A DNA stretch of 44,874 nucleotides from Planctomycetales bacterium 4484_113 (GCA_002050035.1 MVCR01000005.1:1-44874); one strand, 5' to 3'. Positions 15,868-24,184 are shown, counted from the stretch's first letter. Notes: generated by a model not told the origin, from the letters alone. A program made the numbers and translations.

Positions 15868-16945
15868 CAGGCAGCCCCAGAATGCGGTTGTAGCCGTAGA
15901 CGTTGTCCACGATCCCGCCTATCGTGTATTCATAGGGAACAGCGGTTTTGTCCACGAAGACCGCACTCACGCCCACGAAATCGCATTCCAGGATATTATC
16001 CCCGAGGTAAAGACGCTGGGTATCGGTGCGTGACTGTGGATACTTGTTGGAAATGGCAAGCTGCCCCAGGCTGCCCACCTGGTCGCCGAGACCACCCCAC
16101 CGGAACGGGGCTCGCGACATGCTGACGTTCCCCTGGTCATCCTCCACTGCGATCTGACCCGTTGGTCGCGGGGAGATGAGGTAGTCCTCCTGCGGATCGA
16201 AGAAGTACATCGTCATAGGCCAGTCAGGGAAGGGAGGGGTACAAGGATTGTCCGTGTCCGTGATAACAACAATGGTACCCTCTCGGGTCACATCGGCATC
16301 ATAGGTGCGGGCAATGAGCATGGGACATGGAGGGAGGGAGTCCGGTGCCGGAGTTGTGGGTTGGATACCGTAACGCAGGTAATCCTCGACCCGGGGGAAG
16401 TCATAGCGCTTCAGCACATCTGGATAATCCGCGTGCTCGACCGTCACATCATCGTCCAGATTCGGAGCATAGACTGAGGCAATACCTCCGGGAGGACCCC
16501 ACTGCTCCTGAATCACTACCGGATACTCGGGAAATGGGTAGTGCGTCTCATCCCCGTCTCCCGGATTGGGATCAGGCGGGATAACCACCATGCTCACCGC
16601 GATGCTGGGAGTCGCCGCCGTATTCACGTAGTTGCCGTTCAGGTCAAAGGCGTGAATGGCAGCGGTTTCGGCGACGTACACGTAGTGGGAGGAAACGCCC
16701 ACTCCCCTGATATCACCGAAAGGAGCGTTGCCAGGCAGGGTGAACCGCCCCAGGCTGAAAGGTGTCTGCTCATTCGGATCCCCAGCCGGGGGACCACCAG
16801 CAGGCGGGGTGGGCAGAAAACCGCCGCCGCCCCCACCAGCAGGCGGAGCGCCTCCTTCTCCGTCATCACCGCCGCCACATGCTACCGTGACGGTCATTGC
16901 GACCAGCAACAGCACCCACAGCAACTTCTTCGCCAGATTCATCAT
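15809..16945 (-). CDS. Propeller-like lipoprotein: 5' part of a frameshifted gene
   Basis: An exported lipoprotein with signal peptide and lipobox VTVAC (C about 22). A Gly/Pro-rich linker (GEGGAPPAGGGGGGFLPTPPAGG) leads to a region with repeated strand-like units such as IRGVGVSSHYVYVAETAAIHAFDLNG, resembling NHL/SMP-30 propeller blades. It reads into a dead end (LPGGALPGSFAQGPAVQVSDW) just where the next frame offers GCLVARCRAASLKDLQF. Removing one G from the GGGG run near 15875-15878 joins the two cleanly. An AAGGGG site precedes the ATG. It lies 61 bases after the PLD-like lipoprotein gene and probably shares its transcript. Function is unknown; surface binding is a guess. Confidence 0.65.
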   Translation of the reverse strand: MMNLAKKLLWVLLLVAMTVTVACGGGDDGEGGAPPAGGGGGGFLPTPPAGGPPAGDPNEQTPFSLGRFTLPGNAPFGDIRGVGVSSHYVYVAETAAIHAFDLNGNYVNTAATPSIAVSMVVIPPDPNPGDGDETHYPFPEYPVVIQEQWGPPGGIASVYAPNLDDDVTVEHADYPDVLKRYDFPRVEDYLRYGIQPTTPAPDSLPPCPMLIARTYDADVTREGTIVVITDTDNPCTPPFPDWPMTMYFFDPQEDYLISPRPTGQIAVEDDQGNVSMSRAPFRWGGLGDQVGSLGQLAISNKYPQSRTDTQRLYLGDNILECDFVGVSAVFVDKTAVPYEYTIGGIVDNVYGYNRILGLPGGALPGSFAQGPAVQVSDW

Positions 16946-17006
16946 ATCTGTCCCCTTTGCAACATCATCTCATTGAATGTGCCAGCGAATCAGTGGGTAG
17001 CAGCGG

Positions 17007-18773
17007 TTAGAACGCGCCGCCGCCACCGCCACCACCGCCGCCACCGCCGCCGCCACCGGTGGCGATTTGCGGCGCGGAGATATCAAAATCGATATGCCTA
17101 ACTCCTCCCGGTGCGATATCGAATTGCTTCTGCTGCGGAATGAACAGCCCCAGCGGACCTCCCTCGCTGTCCACCACCACGCATGTAACCGTGATCCGAC
17201 CTGCGGGCACAACAAGGATGTAGCTGTGGTCGGGGTTGGTGAACTCGTTCTGGTCAAACGTCGGATAGACGTAAGGACTCAGAGTGCTGCCGAAGAAGTA
17301 CTCGCCAGTAACCGTCCACTGGATATCCAAGGGAATCGTTACCATATCACCATTCTCATCCTGGTACGTGTACTCCTCCACGAAGTTGCGAACCCTACCG
17401 TGGATGAGCCCGGTGGAGACATCCGCCAAGCTCGGGTCGCGCGGTACATCGGTGCCGGTACCGTTAGTGGTGAAGGGATACATTAGGGCAAGCTGACCGG
17501 TCTCACGAACATCAGCCGGCACCATTTGACCCCCATAGTTTGGAGCTTGCATCCAGAAAATGTAGTGATACTTGGTGGTCAGAACCAGACCGCGCAGAAT
17601 CACCATTGCCTCGTCATTCAGGCTGAAGCCCTGCTCAGTCCAGTTTCCAGTGCTTACAGCCACCGCGGGCACTCCGCTACCCATCGCGTGGTCGGCGTAA
17701 AGCACCTTGTCGTTCACCTGAGCACCCACGTTAACCCAGGCAGCATCGGGAGGCTGATTTATCACCAGAGTCGCCGGAACCGCGTCGTCTCCACTAATGA
17801 GACTCAACAGGTAGTCATAAATCGCATTCTCTTCAGCATCACCGAAGGCACCGATATCGTTAACGAGCAGATACATCATCCGATCCTCAGGGGCACCGGC
17901 ACCAACGCCGCCAGCGAGCCACTGCCCGAGGAGATTGGCGAAGCTGACGCTGGAGAACTGCTGCACCATGCCGATTACGGTCCTTGACTGCTCGACCTCG
18001 TTCATCAGCAGGTCGGACAGCTGGTCGGTGGGTCCGAAGTAGACCTCAATCACGCCCATACCGCCGGCCACGCTGAAGGCGTGACGAATGGAATCCCGCT
18101 TTTCAGCGCCGAACCTGTGCTCCACGAACATCTGGTCGAACTGATCTTCGAAAGCTGCCGCAACATCTGCGTTGTTGATAATGAGGACATCGCCGATTGT
18201 CCGCTCGCATCCTTCGACCGACCAGTTGTAGCTGCCCATTACAACCTTCGCTCCATCAATGACCATGAAGCGAGAGTGCATCAGGCGCGGCTCACCATCG
18301 TTATCCGTCCGCACTTCGATGTTGGGGTGAGCATCCAGTTGCAGAATGAAGGGCCGGTACCGATTGTCCTCGGCATAGGCCTTCTCCGTAACGATGCGGA
18401 TAGGCACCTGCGAGGCCTTTGCCAGAAGAGCATCCACCAGTTCCTGCCGGTTGACCCGCAACACCGCGATATCTAAGCTCATTTGCGCTTCCGCAATCAG
18501 ACCGAAGATGGGGTCGTAGTTCTTCGGATCATCCGTGAAGTCCTGCTTCTCTGAGGATTTCACGACTCGATAGGTGTTATCAACAAAGTAAGCCTGCACT
18601 CCATTGAAAAGCTCCCATGGATGCGCCGCGCTGCCGGGCTCAACGTTCTGAGGCGTCGGCGTCGTGGTGCTTTCGTCATCACCACCTCCGCAGGCGTAGA
18701 GAAGTAACGCCAGCACCATCAGAGCGATTGTTATCCATATCCGCGACACACGCGAAAACCGGGACTGCGTCAT
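17007..18773 (-). CDS. PLD-superfamily lipoprotein with degenerate HKD motifs and polyglycine tail
   Basis: A 588-residue lipoprotein (lipobox LLYAC, C28) with a phospholipase D-like fold. The N-terminal half has IAEAQMSLDIAVLRVNRQELVDALL and a first active-site motif MHSRFMVIDGAKVVMGSYNWS, where HxK is HxR (H166, R168, D173). The second half has VLYADHAMGSGVPAVAVSTGNWTEQG, where the histidine (H362) remains but the Lys and Asp pattern is lost. Activity on phosphodiesters is therefore doubtful. A C-terminal beta-rich region ends in ATG14AF, that is fourteen consecutive glycines before Ala-Phe. It has a consensus TTGACA promoter and TGGAGG ribosome binding site. Neighbouring lipoprotein genes suggest a shared surface role. 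Confidence 0.78.
   Translation of the reverse strand: MTQSRFSRVSRIWITIALMVLALLLYACGGGDDESTTTPTPQNVEPGSAAHPWELFNGVQAYFVDNTYRVVKSSEKQDFTDDPKNYDPIFGLIAEAQMSLDIAVLRVNRQELVDALLAKASQVPIRIVTEKAYAEDNRYRPFILQLDAHPNIEVRTDNDGEPRLMHSRFMVIDGAKVVMGSYNWSVEGCERTIGDVLIINNADVAAAFEDQFDQMFVEHRFGAEKRDSIRHAFSVAGGMGVIEVYFGPTDQLSDLLMNEVEQSRTVIGMVQQFSSVSFANLLGQWLAGGVGAGAPEDRMMYLLVNDIGAFGDAEENAIYDYLLSLISGDDAVPATLVINQPPDAAWVNVGAQVNDKVLYADHAMGSGVPAVAVSTGNWTEQGFSLNDEAMVILRGLVLTTKYHYIFWMQAPNYGGQMVPADVRETGQLALMYPFTTNGTGTDVPRDPSLADVSTGLIHGRVRNFVEEYTYQDENGDMVTIPLDIQWTVTGEYFFGSTLSPYVYPTFDQNEFTNPDHSYILVVPAGRITVTCVVVDSEGGPLGLFIPQQKQFDIAPGGVRHIDFDISAPQIATGGGGGGGGGGGGGGAF
17016..17057 (-). repeat. Glycine-codon microsatellite (14 GGY codons)
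   Basis: Forty-two bases made only of GCC and ACC triplets on the plus strand, encoding 14 glycines near the C-terminus of the PLD-like lipoprotein. Such a tract may vary in length by slippage in whole codons without breaking the frame. Confidence 0.85.
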
Positions 18774-18804
18774 CTTGCGCCTCCAGATAATGCTTAACCG
18801 CGAT

Positions 18805-18834
18805 ATTATCCTTCACCTACCCTTTGGCTGTCAA
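18805..18834 (-). promoter_or_regulatory. Promoter for the PLD-like lipoprotein gene
   Basis: Minus strand TTGACA, 18-base spacer, GATAAT. This is the only perfect consensus -35 hexamer I noticed in the window. The leader is about 24 bases and holds a TGGAGG ribosome binding site. Confidence 0.6.
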
Positions 18835-19010
18835 GGATAAGCCTGACCCCGCTCGGGGGTACCCGCTACATTATACCCCAGCACTGTCGCCCATCAAACT
18901 CGTGCCGCCCCGCGCATAGCATGGAGTCGCATACACACTAACCCCTTCGCAATTGCGTCGGCTAGAAGCCCTGCCCACTATCCCCGAGACAGATGCTCCG
19001 CCTGTCAGAT
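18835..19010. other. Intergenic region between the DUF58 gene and the PLD lipoprotein promoter
   Basis: It contains a minus-strand TATAAT (18870-18875) followed by a short ACCCC/GGGGT hairpin at 18846-18860. I see no convincing ORF, tRNA or strong terminator. A small transcript is possible but unsupported. Confidence 0.3.
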
Positions 19011-20309
19011 TCAAGCAAGCTGACGCGCTTTCAGGCTGAGGTAGCGATTCACTAGTTCCAGATTCAGTCGCTCGGCGAAAGTGCGCACGACCTCGATTCC
19101 CCCACGCCTCAACCTGCGGCACACTCTCTGTTTCTCCTGGAGGTAGGACAGCGCCGCCGCGTGAAGGTAAAAGCCATTCTCGTCTCTCGGCGACTCACTG
19201 GCCAAGGCACTCACCTCGGGAGTGTCGAGCATCACCACAATCACCTGATGCCGGTGGTTCATCATTTCCAGTGTCAGCATCGCGCGAGCGCCGGAAACGC
19301 AATCGGCAATCTCGGTCAGGATGAAGATAAGGGCCCGTCGAGGATGCTTCATTTGAAGGAAGGCATACAGATTGGCGAAATCACTCTCGCGGTGACGGGG
19401 ATGGAAGGGATAGAGCTCAGCCAGTACCTCTGGGCGGCGCGTGGGCGCGTGATAGAAGCGAACCTCACGGTCAAAGAGTAGGACCCCTAGTCGATCGTTC
19501 TGAAGCCGAGAGGCATAGCTCACTTGCACCACCGCATCCAGATATAAATCGAACCTGGTTCGCCCACCGATGGGAGCGAACATATTCCGTCCCGAATCCA
19601 GAGCCACGACAATCTCGCGGTTCTGCTCCGCACGATACTGCGTCACGATAGGGCGGCTCAATCGCGCGGTAGCCTTCCAGTTCACCTTTCTGTAGGCATC
19701 ATCGGGATGGTAGTCCCGTAGGCTATCGAAATCCGTGCCCTCGCCGTGCTGACGCAGCACCTGCAAACCTCGCTGGTACCACCGCCTTCGATGCAAGAAA
19801 GGCTCGAACGCGATGTAATCAGTGATACTCGGGTATATCTTGATAGAATCCCCCCGGTCGTAGCTACGTGTCATTAGCCACCAACCCCAGGGGCTGCCAT
19901 AGCGGAGATAGCTCGGACCGAGTTTCATCTCGCCGCGTTCACGGGCGGCGAACTCCACACGGAAGAGCCTCGCCTCCCCGGGAACCAGGTTGAACTTCGA
20001 GTCTGGCATCCGCTTGGGGAACGACTCCGACCAATCCTCTGCAAACTCGCCCCTCAGCCTCCGCTGCAGGTTGTTCACCACTTCCACCTCATAATGACCT
20101 TTGAGATTAACGCCCCAGATGTCAGGACTGCGACGAGTCACTAGTGGAGGTGACTCACGCCGCTGGCGGCGGTAGTCGATGAGAGCCACCAGCGCGATGA
20201 GAGCAAGGCCACCGGCGAAGCAGTAGTATCCCCGGTAGTCCCAGTGGGCAAGGTAGAGGAACCCCAAATTCAGCAGCAGAACAAGTCCTAGGTTCCGCGA
20301 AGGGATCAT
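19011..20309 (-). CDS. DUF58 domain membrane protein
   Basis: A 432-residue protein with two N-terminal membrane helices (LGLVLLLNLGFLYLAHW and FAGGLALIALVALIDY), a beta-rich extracellular-type region, and the hallmark DUF58 segment EGTDFDSLRDYHPDDAYRKVNWKATARL. A von Willebrand A-like C-terminal half follows (REIVVALDSGRNMFAP). DUF58 proteins usually pair with a MoxR AAA ATPase and with DUF4129 proteins. Here the DUF4129 and DUF4350 genes lie 12 kb away and no MoxR is in the window. The start chosen is the second ATG, 10 bases past a TGA-TAGGAT box; the first ATG overlaps that box. Function is probably envelope assembly, by inference only. Confidence 0.85.
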   Translation of the reverse strand: MIPSRNLGLVLLLNLGFLYLAHWDYRGYYCFAGGLALIALVALIDYRRQRRESPPLVTRRSPDIWGVNLKGHYEVEVVNNLQRRLRGEFAEDWSESFPKRMPDSKFNLVPGEARLFRVEFAARERGEMKLGPSYLRYGSPWGWWLMTRSYDRGDSIKIYPSITDYIAFEPFLHRRRWYQRGLQVLRQHGEGTDFDSLRDYHPDDAYRKVNWKATARLSRPIVTQYRAEQNREIVVALDSGRNMFAPIGGRTRFDLYLDAVVQVSYASRLQNDRLGVLLFDREVRFYHAPTRRPEVLAELYPFHPRHRESDFANLYAFLQMKHPRRALIFILTEIADCVSGARAMLTLEMMNHRHQVIVVMLDTPEVSALASESPRDENGFYLHAAALSYLQEKQRVCRRLRRGGIEVVRTFAERLNLELVNRYLSLKARQLA

Positions 20310-20319
20310 CGTGCTACTC

Positions 20320-20325
20320 ATCCTA
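20320..20325 (-). promoter_or_regulatory. Extended -10 box for the DUF58 gene, near-leaderless
   Basis: TGA-TAGGAT on the minus strand, 10 bases before the ATG at 20309. It overlaps the upstream ATG and so argues for the downstream start. Confidence 0.45.
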
Positions 20326-20388
20326 TCACAGCGCTTGTGGAATCACGCACTATCGGTAAACGAACAGGAGGTTAATCCGCCGCAGGAA

Positions 20389-20631
20389 CTAGAAGAGCTT
20401 GTATATGAGGGCGAGAACGAAGTTGAGAATGAGAAAAGTGTATCCCAGCCGCCTCAAGAGCTGACGCTTCTTCTCCTCTACGCCAACCACGCCCCGGTAG
20501 GCATCGCTCGCCTGACCCGTAATGGCCGCGCCCAAGCCCTCGCTCTTCGTATTCAGCGCGAGCGTAATGAGAATCATCGCAACCGAAACGAAAGCAACAA
20601 CCAACAGAATCAGCGTCGCCAGTATGTCCAT
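20389..20631 (-). CDS. secG: Preprotein translocase subunit SecG
   Basis: An 80-residue protein with two membrane helices (DILATLILLVVAFVSVAMILITLAL and LGYTFLILNFVLALIYKLF) joined by a loop. The small size, the two-helix topology and the glycine-rich loop (SEGLGAAITG) fit SecG, which helps SecYEG export proteins. The start is the ATG preceded by AAGGAGAG; the ORF track begins 15 codons earlier without a site. SecG varies a lot in sequence, so the call rests on topology, size and partial motif match. It lies between a sugar transferase and DUF58, which gives no contextual proof. Confidence 0.75.
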   Translation of the reverse strand: MDILATLILLVVAFVSVAMILITLALNTKSEGLGAAITGQASDAYRGVVGVEEKKRQLLRRLGYTFLILNFVLALIYKLF

Positions 20632-20647
20632 TGTACTCTCCTTCTGA

Positions 20648-20653
20648 ATTGTA
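20648..20653 (-). promoter_or_regulatory. Extended -10 box for secG
   Basis: TGC-TACAAT on the minus strand about 16 bases before the start codon, with AAGGAG between. Confidence 0.5.
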
Positions 20654-20710
20654 GCAGAAGGACGATTACAACTCAAGCCGGAAGGGCAACCGAACCATCC
20701 TTCGCCTCAG

Positions 20711-22222
20711 CTAACGACCCTTGCCACCGAGAACAATTACGATGGTTCGCAGCAGAATGTAGATGTCAAACCAGACGCTGCAGTGTTTCACGTAATAGAG
20801 GTCATATTCCAGCTTGATCCGGGCCTCATCGACGCTGGCACCATAATGGAAGTTGACCTGCGCCCAACCGGTCATCCCCGGCTTGACCAGATGGCGGTAG
20901 CTGTAGCAGGGGATCTTCCGCCCAAGCAGATGCACGAATTCCGGCAACTCCGGTCGCGGCCCCACCAAACTCATATTGCCCCAAAGCACGTTCAAAAGCT
21001 GCGGCAACTCGTTGAGTCGATAGAGACGGAGGATACGCCCAAAGCGAGTCACACGGGAATCATTCACTGAAGCCCACTGGGAATCACTGAGTTCACGCGG
21101 CTGGTTCATAGTCCGGAACTTGAACACCAGTAGCCGGCGATTGCGACACCCGATTCGCGGCTGAAGGTAGAAGACAGCCCCGGGAGCATCCAGCTCAATG
21201 AAAGCGCTTATCACAAGTCCCAGCGGGAGTGCCAACAGGAAGAAGATTGAACCCAGCACAAGATCTAGAGTCCGCTTGGCAGCCAATGTCGCCGCACATG
21301 GCGGGGCAAGGTGCGCGTGTGCCCATTCTTCAGTCAGCGCTTCGACCGGAATGAGCCGCGCCGTCTGCCCGGCGAATTCGCTCAGAGACCACACCACCGC
21401 CCTAACCCCAGTCCGTCCATCTAACTGACGCGGCAAAACTCGCGTTCTCTCTTCATCCGCCACCACAGCTACAGACGAGCCGGCAGCCGGATCGAGCCCG
21501 ACCAATGCCTCATCATCCATGGCATTGTCTGGGCCATCATCAGATGGATTGGGAGTTCCAACTCTCTCCGGCTGAAGAAAAGGCCCCCAGGGCTGCGACG
21601 CCACGATTTCCGAGACGCGTCGGAACGCCAGCTCAGAACCCATCACAAGGAGCGGCATTTTCCACCGCCTGTCCGCCAGCACTCGCCATCCCAAAAGACG
21701 CAGCAACAGCCCGAGAACACCAAACAGGCACCCTCCCGCAAGTGGCAGTGGCCACAACGTTGAATGGTTCCCGCCGAAAAAACCCAGTACGAGGCTCGCG
21801 AGCAGAGCAATGAGAAGGGTTGTCTTGAGAAAACCTGCGACATCCGCTCTCCTGCGATGAGTCACACGTGTGTCGTAGTGGCGGTTTAGGTAGTACAGAA
21901 GAATCCAGCCGCCGAAAACCGCGAATACTGACCAGACAGCGGCAAGGCCGGAAGGTGGGGACCAACCGGAAACTTTCAGTATCATCCCAGCGACAAAGAG
22001 CGATAGGCCAAGCCCGACGCAGTCCAAGAGCAGAAGCAGAACCCGCCGCCAAGGCTGCGGCAGTGCGCGAGCACGCCTCACCGCTTGTGCAGTTTCCAGG
22101 GCATCCAATTCTCCAGCGAGGGTTTCTCTCATCCTGCGATTTCGGTAAGCTCCGAGCCACCCAAGCACACTGCGAGTTCTCGGAACACCCGCTCCTCCCA
22201 GTGTAGCAGCAATTCCCCGCAC
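20711..22222 (-). CDS. Polyprenyl-phosphate sugar-1-phosphate transferase (WcaJ/PssA family)
   Basis: Starts exopolysaccharide or glycan synthesis by moving a sugar-1-phosphate onto undecaprenyl phosphate. The N-terminal half has about four membrane helices (LLLLLLDCVGLGLSLFVAGMI and following) and a degenerate CoA-binding-like region. The C-terminal catalytic domain is typical: AKRTLDLVLGSIFFLLALP, then QPRIGCRNRRLLVFKFRTM, RVTRFGRILRLYRLNELPQL, NVLWGNMSLVGPRPELPEFV and KPGMTGWAQVNFHYG. The start is uncertain. The GTG used lies upstream of a TGC-TACACT box, so the true start may be the GTG at 22168 or the ATG at 22132. The family 2 glycosyltransferase about 6 kb away could act in the same pathway. 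Confidence 0.88.
   Translation of the reverse strand: MRGIAATLGGAGVPRTRSVLGWLGAYRNRRMRETLAGELDALETAQAVRRARALPQPWRRVLLLLLDCVGLGLSLFVAGMILKVSGWSPPSGLAAVWSVFAVFGGWILLYYLNRHYDTRVTHRRRADVAGFLKTTLLIALLASLVLGFFGGNHSTLWPLPLAGGCLFGVLGLLLRLLGWRVLADRRWKMPLLVMGSELAFRRVSEIVASQPWGPFLQPERVGTPNPSDDGPDNAMDDEALVGLDPAAGSSVAVVADEERTRVLPRQLDGRTGVRAVVWSLSEFAGQTARLIPVEALTEEWAHAHLAPPCAATLAAKRTLDLVLGSIFFLLALPLGLVISAFIELDAPGAVFYLQPRIGCRNRRLLVFKFRTMNQPRELSDSQWASVNDSRVTRFGRILRLYRLNELPQLLNVLWGNMSLVGPRPELPEFVHLLGRKIPCYSYRHLVKPGMTGWAQVNFHYGASVDEARIKLEYDLYYVKHCSVWFDIYILLRTIVIVLGGKGR
22200..22205 (-). promoter_or_regulatory. Possible extended -10 box inside the 5' end of the sugar transferase ORF
   Basis: TGC-TACACT on the minus strand. 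Transcription would begin near 22193, which would exclude the GTG at 22222 as a start from this promoter. Confidence 0.35.
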
Positions 22223-22271
22223 CCGCCACTCGTGGCGGTGTCCGACACTTCCATTCTCGCCCCGCCTTCGT

Positions 22272-22277
22272 TACAAT
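22272..22277 (+). promoter_or_regulatory. Possible -10 box for yebC-ruvC-ruvA
   Basis: TACAAT directly touches the first ATG of the ORF track. This supports the later ATG at 22305 as the yebC start, with AGGAG in the leader. Confidence 0.4.
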
Positions 22278-22304
22278 ATGAGGGTCAGGAGTGAACGAAC
22301 CACT

Positions 22305-23057
22305 ATGAGCGGTCACAACAAGTGGGCCAACATCCGTATTAGAAAGAGCGCGCAAGATGCCCGCCGTGGCAAGCTGTTCTCCAAGCTCATTCGCGAAGTA
22401 ACCGTAGCCGTAAAGGAGGGAGGCCCCGAGCCTGAGAACAACGCAGCCCTCAAGCTGGCCATCAGCAAGGCCCGGGACGCCAATGTCCCTAGGGATACGA
22501 TTGACAAGGCGATTGCACGCGCCTCTGGGGAAGGCGTAGGAAGTGCCTTTGAACGGGTAACCTATGAGGGCTACGGACCGCAGGGTATCGCGGTTATGGT
22601 TGACGTGCTCACCGACAACCGCAACCGCGCGGTTTCAGAAGTACGAAAGACATTTGCGCGCCATGGAGGCAATCTGGGCGAGAACGGCTGCGTCTCCTGG
22701 CTATTCAAGCGCAAGGGCCAATTCGCTATCGCCAAGGAAGGTCTGGATGATGACGATGTGCTGGAGCTGGTGATCGATTCAGGCGCCGAGGACTTCAAGG
22801 AAGAGGATGACGCCTACTACATCTACACCGACCCCGGTGACTTCGGCAAGGTGCGCGACTTCCTGGAAGCTCGCCGAGTTCACGTCCTGTCCTCAACCGT
22901 GACCATGATTCCAGACACCGTAGTCAAGGTGACAGACCAAAGCACCGCAGAGAAACTCATGCGATTGCTCTCGGCCCTGGACGAAAACGACGATGTGCAG
23001 CAGGTTTACGCCAACTGGGAAATGAGCGACCGGCTGCTGGAGAAGGTCGCCGGATGA
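22305..23057 (+). CDS. yebC: YebC/PmpR-family protein
   Basis: YebC-family proteins were first called transcriptional regulators and some are now linked to relief of ribosome stalling at proline runs. The family opening MSGHNKWANIRIRKSAQDA is exact. The further signatures GGPEPENNAALKLAISKARDANVPRDTI and ERVTYEGYGPQGIAVMVDVLTDNRNRAVSEVR are clear, as is GNLGENGCVSWLFKRKG. The length is 250 from this ATG. The track's start nine codons earlier overlaps a -10 box and is not part of the conserved protein. The gene overlaps ruvC by four bases (ATGA), and yebC-ruvC-ruvA is a common gene order. Confidence 0.96.
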   Translation: MSGHNKWANIRIRKSAQDARRGKLFSKLIREVTVAVKEGGPEPENNAALKLAISKARDANVPRDTIDKAIARASGEGVGSAFERVTYEGYGPQGIAVMVDVLTDNRNRAVSEVRKTFARHGGNLGENGCVSWLFKRKGQFAIAKEGLDDDDVLELVIDSGAEDFKEEDDAYYIYTDPGDFGKVRDFLEARRVHVLSSTVTMIPDTVVKVTDQSTAEKLMRLLSALDENDDVQQVYANWEMSDRLLEKVAG

Positions 23058-23545
23058 TCCTCCTCGGCATCGACCCCGGCTACGAACGAATCGGCTATGC
23101 GATTCTCGAAGTGAGCAACGACCACCCTCCCGATTTGCTCTCAAGCGGGATCATTCATACGTCGCGCGAGCTTACGTTCTCGCGTCGCCTTAAACAGCTC
23201 AGCGATGAGCTGACCGCCTTGATAGAGCGATGGCAACCTGAGGAGCTAGCAGTTGAGCAACTCTACTGGGGCAAGAACGCGAAGACCGCCCTGGGCGTCG
23301 CCCATGCGCGAGGGGTCGTGCTGCTTGTCGGCGAGCAAGCCGGACTCACTGTTGCCGAATATGCACCCACGGAGCTCAAAGCTGGCTTGACAGGCGAAGG
23401 GCAGGCGAAGAAGCAGCAGGTGCGCTATATGGTGGAGCAGATGGTGGATATCCCCCCAGACAAGAACACGAAGGACGACGAATACGATGCTATTGCGGTG
23501 GCGCTGCTCCATGCGATGCGCAGAGGATTCACTTTCACGGGATAG
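23054..23545 (+). CDS. ruvC: Crossover junction endodeoxyribonuclease RuvC
   Basis: Cuts Holliday junctions symmetrically during recombinational repair. The four acidic catalytic residues are visible: D7 in LLGIDPGYERIGYA, E68 in AVEQLYWGKNAKTALGVAHARG, and D142 and D145 in KDDEYDAIAVALLHA. The length of 163 residues is normal. Its ATG overlaps the yebC stop, so translation is coupled. It is followed by ruvA, which with RuvB moves the junction that RuvC cuts. Confidence 0.96.
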   Translation: MILLGIDPGYERIGYAILEVSNDHPPDLLSSGIIHTSRELTFSRRLKQLSDELTALIERWQPEELAVEQLYWGKNAKTALGVAHARGVVLLVGEQAGLTVAEYAPTELKAGLTGEGQAKKQQVRYMVEQMVDIPPDKNTKDDEYDAIAVALLHAMRRGFTFTG

Positions 23546-23561
23546 GATGGAGAAACGCGAA

Positions 23562-24161
23562 ATGCTAGCATTCATAGAGGGACGCGTGGTGGAGTGCACA
23601 GGTGATGGGCGCACTGTGCTCAAGGTTGGGGATATGGGCATTGCGGTGGAGATGCTGCGCCGGGAAGCCCAGGCTTTGGAGCTTGACGAAGAAGTCCGTC
23701 TGCACACGGTGCTGCATATCTCGACTCAGGAGCCCAAGCCCACACTCTACGGATTCCTGCAGTCGGACGAGCGGGACATCTTCGAGTTGCTTCTGCGAAG
23801 CCACGGCATAGGACCGAGGGTTGCCATGACCCTTTTGGAACTGGAACCGGCAAGCCTCGTCGCAGCCATTGAGAACGAGGAGCTGGCGGTTCTCACTTCG
23901 GTGCCCGGAGTGGGAGCTAAGACCGCGCAGCGCTTGGTGCTGGAACTCAGAGGGAAGTTCAAGGAACTTGCCGAGAGACTCCCCGAAATCGCGATAGTCG
24001 CAGGTGCCCAGAGAGACCTTGCCGATGCACTGAGAGGACTCGGTTTCAGCCCGCGCGAGATATCGTCGGCGCTAGCAGCCTTGAAGAAAGCGGGACACGA
24101 AGTCGAACAGCTCCCCGTGGACGAGCTTCTCCGGCTGGTGCTCGGGGAAATGCGCCGTTAG
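23562..24161 (+). CDS. ruvA: Holliday junction branch migration protein RuvA
   Basis: Binds Holliday junctions as a tetramer and targets RuvB. The N-terminal OB fold begins MLAFIEGRVVECTGD and includes TVLHISTQEPKPTLYGFLQSDERDIFELLLRSHGIGPRVAMTLL. Two helix-hairpin-helix motifs are present (HGIGPRVA and VPGVGAKTAQRLVLELRGK). A C-terminal RuvB-contact domain follows a linker (DLADALRGLGFSPREISSAL). From this ATG the length is 199, usual for RuvA. The start was chosen because GGAG lies about 9 bases upstream; an ATG five codons earlier is possible. The ruvB gene is not in the window. Confidence 0.95.
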   Translation: MLAFIEGRVVECTGDGRTVLKVGDMGIAVEMLRREAQALELDEEVRLHTVLHISTQEPKPTLYGFLQSDERDIFELLLRSHGIGPRVAMTLLELEPASLVAAIENEELAVLTSVPGVGAKTAQRLVLELRGKFKELAERLPEIAIVAGAQRDLADALRGLGFSPREISSALAALKKAGHEVEQLPVDELLRLVLGEMRR

Positions 24162-24184
24162 CCGCAGGCGCACGGGCCACGCTT

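Noticed and set aside
18846-18875. Small RNA with TATAAT and a short hairpin
   Set aside because: The stem is only 5 bp, no T-tract follows and no -35 element is visible, so I left it as an intergenic note.
22278-22304. Earlier ATG for yebC
   Set aside because: It directly follows a TACAAT box and adds nine residues before the invariant MSGHNKWA.
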